From the NCBI GenBank assembly GCA_949299115.1, contig CASFZH010000025.1:1-64000 (forward strand): 64,000 nt of DNA. The letters are read 5' to 3'. This document shows, one piece after another, positions 1 through 8,564 of the stretch. The translations under genes and the position numbers were made by a program. The stretch is from an uncultured Helicobacter sp. GTDB lineage: Bacteria; Campylobacterota; Campylobacteria; Campylobacterales; Helicobacteraceae. The notes beneath the pieces are model-generated. The model had not been told where the DNA came from, did not search any database, and worked only from the letters and a program-made list of their open reading frames with translations. The first letter of the stretch is position 1. Every line of letters begins with the position of its first letter.

Positions 1-25
1 TTTAATTGTCTTGTTTCGTTTAAGT

Positions 26-56
26 ATCAATGTAATTAACCCAAAATTACATTGAT
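26..56. repeat. Perfect 12-bp inverted repeat
   Basis: ATCAATGTAATT at 26-37 is the exact reverse complement of 45-56, with a 7-nt loop. No T-run follows on either strand, so it is not an obvious intrinsic terminator. It could be an operator or the end of a mobile remnant, since it lies at the edge of decayed DNA. Function unknown. Confidence 0.5.
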
Positions 57-284
57 TCCATAACATATAATATAAATACTAGGCGTTCATTCAATCTTTT
101 CACTAAAATTATATATTATTTGATTACTAATAGTATGGCTTAAGCACAACTCTATAATGATACAATCTAGTTTATGTGATGGTGTTTTTCGTAAAGCATT
201 GTTTGAAAATATGCTACGCAATAAATGTAGATTAACACGTAAAATTTAGTTTATTTTGTATGCCTTTTTTTGTGTTTTATTGTA

Positions 285-500
285 AAGAAGTCTAGTAATA
301 TATAATATAAACTACTTTGATTTTTTGTTGATTTTAATGTAATTTCTTTGTTATTCTTAATATATTTCTGCAATGTGCTATAAGCTATATTATAATCTTT
401 TGCTATTTGTCTTATTGATTTAGGTGCACTTTAAGAGCTTTGTGATAAGCATGTAAGGCTTTTTGTATTTGTTCTCTAGTCTTTGCTATTGATGTAAGGT
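285..500 (-). pseudogene. Remnant of a helix-turn-helix (transposase or regulator-like) gene
   Basis: No intact ORF is present, but the minus strand holds two coding-like segments in different frames. One reads REQIQKALHAYHKALKVHL and then hits a stop. The next, after a frame change, reads SIRQIAKDYNIAYSTLQKYI. The second has the shape of a Pipsqueak or transposase-type helix-turn-helix (SxRxIAxxxxIxxSTLxxYIK). Start codon and catalytic part are missing. A transposase or a small regulator are equally possible. The reading frames are seen directly; the family is inferred. Confidence 0.4.
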
Positions 501-808
501 TTATTGAAAATACATAATTGTCTATTTTTGATTGCTCACACTCAATACAAAAGCAGAAAATATTCTAAAAGATCCAAACAGTACTCAAATTCTTCTAAAA
601 ATTTCATAAGAACAACAAATATGTTTTAATTTTCCTCAAAATATACCCCATTCAGATTTTGCAATCATACTGAAAGAATTAAAAATAACCAGGTTAGAGT
701 TAGCCCAATAAGCGATAAAGAATGACTTATTCATTATAATATAATAAACCATAATAATACTAAAATCTAGACTTTCATTACAATACTAGACTAAAGTGAA
801 AAATAAGA
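501..808. other. Non-coding stretch with decayed coding traces
   Basis: There is no intact gene. Around 655-735 the plus strand reads DFAIILKELKITRLELAQ before a stop, which resembles the start of an XRE-type helix-turn-helix. No RNA gene or clear terminator was seen. Together with 285-500 this suggests an eroded mobile element next to the chemotaxis genes. Confidence 0.3.
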
Positions 809-1519
809 CTAAATTTCTGGCTCTTTTGGCTTTAAGAAACCAATCCGATTATTAGCATAATCCACAATCCTATTGGCAATACGTTGCAAAGGCAGTATCT
901 CTCGAACTGCTCCTATTTCAATAGCTTTCTTTGGCATACCAAATACAACACAACTGGCTTCGTCCTGAGCAATCGTATAAGCACCATTATCAAACAATTC
1001 TTTCATGCCAATCATACCATCATCACCCATACCTGTAAGAATAACAGCTAAGGTATTTTTGCCTGACACATTATTAGCACTACGAAATAATATGTCTACA
1101 CTTGGTCTATGTCTATTGATACGTCTCTCATCAAACGGAGTAGCATAATATTTACCACCCTCATAACTTAATACAACATGAGCACCACCATTAGCAATAT
1201 ATGCACTATCTGGTTGTAACTGCACTTTTGAGTTAACCTCAAAAACACTAATTTTACTATTAGAATCTAATCTAGTTGCAAGCGAACTTGAAAACATCTT
1301 TGGTATATGTTGTACAACGACAATAGGCGGTAATCCTATTGGCAATGCAGAAAAAATTTTATTTAATGCCTCAGTGCCTCCCGTTGAACTTCCTATAACG
1401 ATTAATTTTTCGCGAGATAAAGTGCAAGGATTCTTTGCTAAGATAGTATCCGGATGGTATTTTTCTTCGATTTGTTTTGATAAGATACTATTTGTTTTTT
1501 TATCGTGAAATAATGCCAT
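809..1519 (-). CDS. cheB: CheB-type protein-glutamate methylesterase lacking the receiver domain
   Basis: Removes methyl groups from glutamates of chemoreceptors, and probably deamidates glutamines, as the adaptation arm of chemotaxis. The 236-residue protein is almost only the CheB catalytic domain. IGSSTGG carries the nucleophile Ser45, VVQHIP carries His71, and LTGMGDDG carries Asp167, so the Ser-His-Asp triad is intact. The N-terminal about 38 residues have no receiver fold or phospho-Asp site, so it cannot be activated by CheA in the classical way. A receiver-less CheB is also known in Campylobacter jejuni. It starts at ATG with AGGAAA upstream. It lies 32 bp after cheR on the same strand, so the two are probably co-transcribed. 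Confidence 0.92.
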   Translation of the reverse strand: MALFHDKKTNSILSKQIEEKYHPDTILAKNPCTLSREKLIVIGSSTGGTEALNKIFSALPIGLPPIVVVQHIPKMFSSSLATRLDSNSKISVFEVNSKVQLQPDSAYIANGGAHVVLSYEGGKYYATPFDERRINRHRPSVDILFRSANNVSGKNTLAVILTGMGDDGMIGMKELFDNGAYTIAQDEASCVVFGMPKKAIEIGAVREILPLQRIANRIVDYANNRIGFLKPKEPEI

Positions 1520-1551
1520 ATCATTTTCCTAAAAATAATCTCTAATAATAT

Positions 1552-2415
1552 TTAGATGGAATATTCTGAATTACGTATAAAAATTTTATTTCCAAGTCTA
1601 TCGAACTTATCTCCCATTCCTAAAATATCTTCGGAATGACCCAAATACAAAGTGCCACCAACCTTTAAAACATTATGTAGCTTTGCCAAAATTTTTTCTT
1701 GATCTTTTGGTTTAAAATAAATAAGAACATTACGACAAAAAACCATGTCAAATTCCTTAGAACTAAAGGGATAATTTTTATTAAATAAATTAAGTTGTTG
1801 AAAAGTTATCATACTTTTAAGTGAATCTTTTGCACGTAAGTGCATGATACCATTTGGTAAGATTTTTACAATACTAAAATATTTCTCAAGCTCTACCCAA
1901 TCTGGAATCTTATTTAATCTTTTATCAAGCGTATATTCACCTTTTTTTGCAATTTCAAGCATATTAGTATCAATATCAGTGCCAATGATTTTAATATTAG
2001 CATGTGATTTATATAATGTCTTTGCATACAAACATGTTGCTGCAATAGAATAAACCTCTTCGCCACTTGAACTTGCGGAACAAAAAATCTTAATGGTGTC
2101 ATTATTGCGTAGTAGCGGTATTAATGAACGATTAAGCATGTCATCAAAATGGTATGCCTCACGGAATAAATCTGTTTTGTTGGTAGTAAAACTATTTATA
2201 AAAGCCTGTTTTACTTGAGAATCCGTCTTTATGCAACGCAATAAATCATCAAGGGTATGAATATTATAACAAACAGGATCTTTGAGTAAAAGAGTAATTC
2301 TATTATGTATCATAGTTTGTTTAGAATCTGTAAGATAAATACCACAGACCTCATATAAGATATTTTGTACTTGATGTAATCCTTTAGAATCTAAAAGTAT
2401 CGCATTATGTTTCAA
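1552..2415 (-). CDS. cheR: CheR chemoreceptor methyltransferase
   Basis: Transfers methyl groups from SAM to glutamates of methyl-accepting chemotaxis proteins. The 287 residues contain the small N-terminal CheR domain, then the TNKTDLFREAYHF segment (around 78-90) that matches the CheR TNxTxFFRE active-site motif. The SAM-binding SASSSGEEVYSIA (around 113-125) and CRNVLIYF near the C-terminus are also typical. It starts at TTG with GAGG five bases upstream. It is followed directly by cheB and is divergent from pdxJ, so the 101-bp gap probably holds both promoters. Confidence 0.93.
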   Translation of the reverse strand: MKHNAILLDSKGLHQVQNILYEVCGIYLTDSKQTMIHNRITLLLKDPVCYNIHTLDDLLRCIKTDSQVKQAFINSFTTNKTDLFREAYHFDDMLNRSLIPLLRNNDTIKIFCSASSSGEEVYSIAATCLYAKTLYKSHANIKIIGTDIDTNMLEIAKKGEYTLDKRLNKIPDWVELEKYFSIVKILPNGIMHLRAKDSLKSMITFQQLNLFNKNYPFSSKEFDMVFCRNVLIYFKPKDQEKILAKLHNVLKVGGTLYLGHSEDILGMGDKFDRLGNKIFIRNSEYSI

Positions 2416-2516
2416 TAAAACCTCTTTATTTTTAAATGTTAAAAAATAATATGCTAGTATTTTTCTAGATTTTCAAGTTATAATAGTAGCATATTTTATT
2501 AAAAAAAGGAATATAC

Positions 2517-3305
2517 ATGAGACTTGGAGTAAATATTGACCATATAGCCTATCTACGTGAAACACGGAAAATTAATGATCCAGACCCGCTAGAGGCTATT
2601 TTTATCGCTAAAAGAGCCGGGGCCAATCAAATTACCATTCATTTACGAGAAGATAGAAGACATATCCATGACAGTGATGTGATACGTATCATAGAATCAA
2701 GTTTTTTGCCTGTTAATGTAGAATGTGCTATTGCAAGTGATATAGTTGATTTTCTATGCGATATAAAACCATACAGAATCACACTTGTGCCAGAAAAAAG
2801 AGATGAAGTAACCACAGAAGGAGGGTTGCTTGTAGGCAATCATTTGTTACCTATAATACAAAAGTTCTATGATAATGATATTGACATTGCCTTATTTATT
2901 GATGCAGATTCTAAAGCTGTAGTTGAAAGTGCTAAATTGGCAAATGCTATACAAACTACAATTGGTGTAGAATTGCACACTGGACGCTATGCAAATATAT
3001 CTTTAAGTTTAGAATCTAATCTCTCACGCACCCAGCATAGTATAAAAGAATTTGAAATTTCAAGACGACATTTACAGCAACATCTAAATCAAGAATTAGA
3101 AAATATAAAAAATGTAGCAAAATTAGCTAAAAAAGAAGGGCTAAAAGTCTATGCTGGACATGGACTTAATTACCACAATGTGAGTAAAATTGTAGAAATT
3201 AAAGAAATAGAAGAATTAAATATTGGACAAAGCATTATTGCAAGATCTATTTTTACAGGCTTAGAACAAGCCATAAGAGACATGAAAGCTTTATGTGTCC
3301 AATAA
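2517..3305 (+). CDS. pdxJ: Pyridoxine 5'-phosphate synthase
   Basis: Last enzyme of the DXP-dependent vitamin B6 route: condenses 1-deoxy-D-xylulose 5-phosphate with 3-amino-2-oxopropyl phosphate to give PNP. The protein opens with the family signature LGVNIDHIAYLRETRK, then has TIHLREDRRHI, VNVECAI, LVPEKRDEVTTEGG, GVELHTGRYA and the C-terminal VYAGHGLNYHN. All are conserved catalytic or phosphate-binding segments of the TIM barrel. Length 262 is close to normal. ATG is preceded by AAGGAA at good spacing. The usual partner pdxA does not follow here. Confidence 0.97.
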   Translation: MRLGVNIDHIAYLRETRKINDPDPLEAIFIAKRAGANQITIHLREDRRHIHDSDVIRIIESSFLPVNVECAIASDIVDFLCDIKPYRITLVPEKRDEVTTEGGLLVGNHLLPIIQKFYDNDIDIALFIDADSKAVVESAKLANAIQTTIGVELHTGRYANISLSLESNLSRTQHSIKEFEISRRHLQQHLNQELENIKNVAKLAKKEGLKVYAGHGLNYHNVSKIVEIKEIEELNIGQSIIARSIFTGLEQAIRDMKALCVQ

Positions 3306-3465
3306 TAAACTATTTTTATGTTAAAATTATGAAAACTATAAATATTAGAAATGACAAATTGAATATACATAGAATACCATGAATATCATAAATTCAAGCT
3401 TTTTATATTACAATCAAAAAATATGGACATTACAATATTTCAAGTTTTAAATATTTGCTAAATTG

Positions 3466-3478
3466 TTTTTTTTTTTTT
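3466..3478. promoter_or_regulatory. T13 homopolymer upstream of pldA
   Basis: Thirteen consecutive T residues lie about 40 bp upstream of the pldA start. Homopolymeric T tracts in Helicobacter promoters slip during replication and change promoter strength, so this is a candidate phase-variable or tunable promoter element. Confidence 0.5.
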
Positions 3479-3518
3479 GGTTTAATTATTAACTAACTAA
3501 AAAAATAAGGTTTTTATA

Positions 3519-4508
3519 ATGTATGGATTTAAAAAATGGGCTTTAATGGCAATTATTGCAATAAAACTTTCAGCTAATCAAGATTCAATAGAAAAGCAAG
3601 GCGACATAACAGTGCAAAGCAAACCACAAATTAAAACCTTTAGTCTTTTTTATGTGAAAATTCCTTATGAAGCTACACAAAAAAATGAAAAAATTTTGCA
3701 ATACTTTCCCCTCATTTATAAAAAAGCCCAGCTTTTAAATCCGCCGCTGAACGATACAACACAGCCTACCTATCAAGATTCCCTCAATCCCAAATCTTTA
3801 TTGCCCATTGAAGAATGGCGTGGTAATTATGTTATGGAAGTCTACAATTTTGCAAGCATGTATGATGCAAATTTTATTAAGGCAGAAACTAAGGCTCATG
3901 TCAGTTTTAGAGTGCCGATTGTTAGGAATTTTATAGATTCTGGTGGATCTTTATATTTTGCCTTTACAAATGTCTTTTTTTTCCAATTTCTTAATGAAAA
4001 AGCAAGTTCTCCTGTTAGAGATAGTGATTTATCCCCAGAATTTCTTTGGGTTTGGCCACTCAATATAGATTTTCTAGGTGGCAAAATACAAGAATTTACG
4101 ACAGGTTGGAGACATATTAGCAATGGAGAAGTAGGAGATAGAAGTCGGGGGACTGATAGATGGATTTTTAAGTTAATATGGACATCTGGCAAATTTGGGG
4201 TAGATTTAGAATTTTTTATGCCCACGCGTTATTATAGTGAAAATATAGATATTTATAAATATTTGGGCATTGGAGACATTAAAATATTTTTTAGACACAA
4301 AAAACATCTACTTGATTGTACAATCAAAGGGCTTTTCCGCATTAATTATTCATATATGCAATATTCTTCATTTGAATTAGGCTATACCTACAAACTCAAT
4401 CCCTACTTTGGGATTTATACCCAATATTTTGTGGGATATGCCGATGTCCTCTATGAATACAATAGATTTGCTCACAGAATAGGAATTGGCATAAGAAGTA
4501 TTCTATAA
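3519..4508 (+). CDS. pldA: Outer membrane phospholipase A (OMPLA)
   Basis: Calcium-dependent phospholipase of the outer membrane. The 329-residue protein starts with a hydrophobic signal-like segment and has a beta-barrel C-terminal half rich in aromatic residues. The motif GWRHISNG holds the catalytic His199 and Ser201, followed by RSRGTDR, matching the HxSNG active site and RGTDR of OMPLA. In Helicobacter this enzyme alters lysophospholipid content of the outer membrane and is often phase-variable. Here the coding frame has no long homopolymer, but a T13 tract sits in the promoter region. ATG follows AAGG by eight bases. Monocistronic by spacing. Confidence 0.93.
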   Translation: MYGFKKWALMAIIAIKLSANQDSIEKQGDITVQSKPQIKTFSLFYVKIPYEATQKNEKILQYFPLIYKKAQLLNPPLNDTTQPTYQDSLNPKSLLPIEEWRGNYVMEVYNFASMYDANFIKAETKAHVSFRVPIVRNFIDSGGSLYFAFTNVFFFQFLNEKASSPVRDSDLSPEFLWVWPLNIDFLGGKIQEFTTGWRHISNGEVGDRSRGTDRWIFKLIWTSGKFGVDLEFFMPTRYYSENIDIYKYLGIGDIKIFFRHKKHLLDCTIKGLFRINYSYMQYSSFELGYTYKLNPYFGIYTQYFVGYADVLYEYNRFAHRIGIGIRSIL

Positions 4509-4792
4509 TCAAGATATTCTAATATATAGAATCAATTTAATAAAATATAATGATATTTAGATATTATTATATGTAATAGAATAATTTTATGTTTTATTCT
4601 ATTCTTGCAATTTTTCCTATTTCTATCATATTATTTACTTTTTTACCCATTTCATTTAAAAATGTTTAGTTAATACTCAATTGCATATAAAACGCTTTTG
4701 TATTGCAAATTAAAAATATATTTTGTCGTTTTTTTCTGCTATGGTATAAATAGCTTTAAATAATATAAAGCAATTTTCACAAGGAGGCAATC

Positions 4793-5131
4793 ATGAGTAA
4801 GGCAACTGCACAAAATGCAAAAGAAAGGTTTTACAAATTTGTTTCATTTAGAAATAAATTTTCATTATTTTTATCATGTATTATTTTTCTTTGTTATTAC
4901 GTTTTTGTAGCAAGTATCGCATTTGCACCAAATATTTTAGGATATCGTTTAGGACCAAGTGCTATTACACTCGGTGTTATGAGTGGCATATTTATTATTA
5001 TTTTGTGCATTGTAACAACGGGAATTTATACCTTTTTTGCTAATAAGTATTTAGATAAAGAGCAAGAAGAAATATTGCAAGAACTCGAAGAAACTGGAGT
5101 TATTCAGGATTTACAGAAAGGTAAAATATAA
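4793..5131 (+). CDS. DUF485 family inner membrane protein (YjcH-like)
   Basis: A 112-residue protein with two hydrophobic spans (around 25-47 and 58-82), a positively charged N-terminus and a C-terminal acidic helix KEQEEILQELEETG. DUF485 proteins are usually encoded directly before an ActP-type acetate symporter, as here, and are thought to act with it; the biochemical role is not established. ATG has a strong AAGGAGG. The gap of about 90 bp to the symporter fits co-transcription. Confidence 0.82.
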   Translation: MSKATAQNAKERFYKFVSFRNKFSLFLSCIIFLCYYVFVASIAFAPNILGYRLGPSAITLGVMSGIFIIILCIVTTGIYTFFANKYLDKEQEEILQELEETGVIQDLQKGKI

Positions 5132-5223
5132 AATGTTAAGAGAATCTAGCAACAATATATTTCATATTGTTACCAATATAATAGATTCTGTAATACTCAA
5201 ATTATTTTATTAAGGACAAAAAA

Positions 5224-6879
5224 ATGCGTAAGATTTATTTGATTTTGATGTTATTTGGTTTAAGTCAGTTTGCATTTTCTGCTGGTATTGACGCAGCAAA
5301 TGTAGAAAAAAGTAGCATTAACTATACTGCTATTACAATGTTTGTTGTGTTTGTAGTGGCAACACTTGGAATCACATACTTTTCTAATAAAATTTCACAA
5401 TCTACACAGGGTTTCTATACAGGTGGTGGGAATATTTCAGGTGTACAAAATGGCATTGCCATAGCAGGAGATTATATGAGCGCTGCTAGTTTTCTAGGCA
5501 TTGTGAGCTTAGTTTTTAGTAATGGGTTTGACGGGCTTGTGTATGCTATCGGATTTCTTGTTGGTTGGCCAATTATCATGTTTTTAATAGCAGAAAAATT
5601 TAGAAATTTAGGTAAATTTACTTTTGCAGATATTGTTGCTTATCGTTTAAGCTCTCGCTCTGTACGTACGATTTCTGCCATAAGTGGCTTATGTGTCATT
5701 GTTTTTTATCTTATCGCACAAATGGTTGGAGCTGGATTACTTATACAATTACTTTTTGGTTTATCTTATAACACAGCAGTATTTCTAGTTGGAATCTTAA
5801 TGATTTGCTATGTTACTTTTGGTGGTATGCATGCTACAACTTGGGTGCAAATTATCAAAGCAATCCTATTACTTGGAGGATGCACATTTATGGCAGTAAT
5901 GATTCTAATTTTAGCAGATTTTGACCTAAAACATTATTTTGATATGGCAATCCAAAATCATGAGAAAAAAGAACTTATTATGCAACCCGGAACATTTTTA
6001 CCAGACCCAATATCGGCATTTAGTTTAGGGCTTGGTTTAATGTTTGGCTCTGCAGGCTTACCGCATATCCTCATGCGTTTCTTTACTGTTAAAGATGCCA
6101 AAGAAGCAAGAAAATCTGTATTTCTTGCTACTGGGTTGATTGGCTATTTTTATATTTTAACATTTATTATTGGTTTTGGTGCAATAGCATTCTTATTATC
6201 AAATCCAGATTTCATAGATTCTAACGGACATTTTATAGTCGCAAAAAATATGGAAGCCGTGGTATTAGCTAAGGTGTTAGGTGGTAACATATTCTATGCC
6301 TTTATTGCAGCTGTCGCTTTTGCTACTATTTTAGCTGTTGTCGCTGGACTCGCCATATCTGGGGCAGGAGCTATTAGTCATGATTTATTTGTGAATGTTA
6401 TAAAAAATGGTAATGTAGATTCGAAAACAGAATTAAAAGTTACACGAATATCCACTATATGTTTAGGTATTTTAGCTATTTTACTAGGCATTGCTTTTAA
6501 TGGACAAAATGTAGCCTTTATGGTTGGACTTGCTTTTGCTATTGCCGCTAGTGTGAATTTTCCTATCATCTTACTTTGTATATATTGGAGAAATCTCACT
6601 ACAAAAGGAGTTTTATTTGGCGGATTAATCGGACTTATAAGTGTGCTTCTATTAGTTATTTTAAGTCCAAGCGTATGGGTAAAGGTTTTAGGATTTGAAA
6701 CAGCCATTTTCCCTTATGACCATCCAGCAATTTTTACTATGCCAATTTCTTTTATCGCTATTTATGTTTTTTCTAAGTTTGATACTAGCGAACGTGCAAA
6801 AATTGACAAAGCAGGATTTAATGCACAAGACTTTAGGGCACAAAGCGGTGTTGGAATCAGTAGTGCAGTAGCACACTAA
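5224..6879 (+). CDS. actP: Sodium:solute symporter, ActP-like acetate/monocarboxylate uptake
   Basis: Secondary transporter of the SSS family, predicted to take up acetate or a related short monocarboxylate with Na+. At 551 residues it has a signal-like N-terminus and about 13 membrane spans. The ActP-like segments are GGGNISGVQNGIAIAGDYMSA, FADIVAYRLSSRSVR, MVGAGLLIQLLFG, GLPHILMRFFTVKDA and AISGAGAISHD. Pairing with the DUF485 gene is the classical yjcH-actP arrangement. Exact substrate (acetate, pyruvate, lactate) cannot be told from sequence. AAGGAC lies before the ATG. Confidence 0.85.
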   Translation: MRKIYLILMLFGLSQFAFSAGIDAANVEKSSINYTAITMFVVFVVATLGITYFSNKISQSTQGFYTGGGNISGVQNGIAIAGDYMSAASFLGIVSLVFSNGFDGLVYAIGFLVGWPIIMFLIAEKFRNLGKFTFADIVAYRLSSRSVRTISAISGLCVIVFYLIAQMVGAGLLIQLLFGLSYNTAVFLVGILMICYVTFGGMHATTWVQIIKAILLLGGCTFMAVMILILADFDLKHYFDMAIQNHEKKELIMQPGTFLPDPISAFSLGLGLMFGSAGLPHILMRFFTVKDAKEARKSVFLATGLIGYFYILTFIIGFGAIAFLLSNPDFIDSNGHFIVAKNMEAVVLAKVLGGNIFYAFIAAVAFATILAVVAGLAISGAGAISHDLFVNVIKNGNVDSKTELKVTRISTICLGILAILLGIAFNGQNVAFMVGLAFAIAASVNFPIILLCIYWRNLTTKGVLFGGLIGLISVLLLVILSPSVWVKVLGFETAIFPYDHPAIFTMPISFIAIYVFSKFDTSERAKIDKAGFNAQDFRAQSGVGISSAVAH

Positions 6880-7699
6880 GCAGCAAAATTGATACACTTA
6901 AAATGTCATAATCTTTAAGACTATTGTCAAAAATATATTTAAGGTAAAATTGCATAATGTTGGCATTTTGCCTTTTATTTTTTAGAAGTCTCCTATAATC
7001 ATCTATAATACTCCGTATTGAATGCACCAAAGTCCTATCTTCATCACAATAATACCAAATTCTTAAATTGCAAACCAAACTATTTCAAGATATAGAAAAA
7101 TCTAAAATATTCCGATTTACTCCATTTATCCACAAAATAACCGATAGGCGATTGTAAAAAATCTTGTTATCCTAAAATACTAGAAATAATGATTTATTGA
7201 ATTAGTAATAATTTAAATATAAAATCAATATGAAAAAATATTTAAGATTTTGTTAAAATTCAAATTTTAAGTAAACTTGTTTATTATAATGTATTGGCAA
7301 TGAATCCATATTATACTGCTATCTTACATTGAGAAACTATAAATACAATTTTTATAAACAAAAGAGCTTTTAGCATACCAACATTTCTCTTTAAACTTTT
7401 GGAAAGACACAAAAGTTTTAGATTATTCATAGTATTATGGGTGCAAAATAGTATTTTCTCTATTTAATTTTAAATGCAAGTATTATGATTCTATATGTTG
7501 TGAGCATTAATTATATTATTAAATAATATCCATTTTTGATATAGTATAAATAGAGGGAATCTTGATTGAACATATTACCAGTACACTCGGATTTTAATAA
7601 TACATTAAATCTTCATGCAATCTACACATTCTGACATGTAGAAAAATCACAAATCACAACTATTACCTATAAAATCTTAAAAATCTCAATATCATTTAT
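6880..7699. other. Intergenic region without a convincing gene
   Basis: This 820-bp AT-rich gap lies between convergent actP and magIII. On the minus strand 6857-7078 a TTG-initiated 73-codon frame reads like coding sequence (IWYYCDEDRTLVHSIRSI) but has no ribosome binding site and overlaps the end of actP. It may be the remnant of a gene. Nothing else recognisable was found. Confidence 0.35.
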
Positions 7700-8542
7700 C
7701 TATAAATTTTTATAAAAAGTCAATGACTTTTTTAATCTATGTGTTTTACCGCATTCTACAATTTTTCCATGCAATCTTGCCATAATCTGTGCTAAAGAAA
7801 TATCAAAATCATAAAGTTGTTTGGCTTTTTCTAAATTAGTTGTTAAAAAATACTGCATATCTTCATAATATTCATATTCAAAGCCTAAATAAGATAATAA
7901 TCGCTGTGTATAAGCATCAACGACAATTTCTTCTCTTTTTAAGGCATAGTTAAGTATACTTGAAGCAGTTTCATTGCCAATACCCTTTTGATTCAAAAGC
8001 CACTCTTTTGTAACCTCTGTACTAAAATTTTCAAAATTTTTAAAATCCTTTAATAAATTCATAGCAAATGTTATAATTCTCTGCGATTTTTGTGTATAGA
8101 ATCCAGCATTCTTAATTAAAGGCATGATGGTTTGCATTGAAGAATTACATAAAATCTCCAATATGTGATTATGATATTGTGATTGTGCAATATAAGCTAA
8201 ATGAGGAAATGTATAATGTTGAAAGGCTGATTCTACAGTAGTGAGATGAGATGCTATATCTCCAGTATGAATAATTTTTGTATAAAAAAAATTATAAAGA
8301 TTTCGTAAAGCTAAAGCAGCATTTTGATATTTTGTATTCTGTCCTAAAATAGCTGCAAAACATAAACTTAAATTAGGTTCATGCTTTAAAGCCCCATTTA
8401 TTTCAATGCCATTTTGAATTTTTACGGATAAAAAACTTGGCCACCACCAACTGTTGCAATCTCCAACGTAATAATGAGGTTTTAAAGCTCGTAGTAACTC
8501 AAACCCATTTGCAACATTAAGATGAGTAAATATATATTGCAT
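7700..8542 (-). CDS. magIII: MagIII-type 3-methyladenine DNA glycosylase (endonuclease III superfamily)
   Basis: Base-excision repair enzyme that removes 3-methyladenine and related alkylated bases. The match to H. pylori MagIII is clear: WWWP near residue 32, LGQNTK around 66-71, the helix-hairpin-helix LNQKGIGNETASSILNYA (around 183-200) and the catalytic Asp209 in VVDAYT, then ISLAQIMARLHGKIVE. There is no C-terminal [4Fe-4S] cysteine cluster, as in MagIII. At 280 residues it is about 60 longer than the pylori protein, mostly an insertion at about 100-140. It starts 22 bp after the cold-shock-domain gene, so the two are probably one transcript. Confidence 0.85.
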   Translation of the reverse strand: MQYIFTHLNVANGFELLRALKPHYYVGDCNSWWWPSFLSVKIQNGIEINGALKHEPNLSLCFAAILGQNTKYQNAALALRNLYNFFYTKIIHTGDIASHLTTVESAFQHYTFPHLAYIAQSQYHNHILEILCNSSMQTIMPLIKNAGFYTQKSQRIITFAMNLLKDFKNFENFSTEVTKEWLLNQKGIGNETASSILNYALKREEIVVDAYTQRLLSYLGFEYEYYEDMQYFLTTNLEKAKQLYDFDISLAQIMARLHGKIVECGKTHRLKKSLTFYKNL

Positions 8543-8564
8543 CTACTATAACTTTTACAGATAT

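Noticed and set aside
6857-7078. 73-codon minus-strand ORF overlapping the end of the acetate symporter
   Set aside because: TTG start without a ribosome site and overlap with a solid gene; noted only as a possible remnant.
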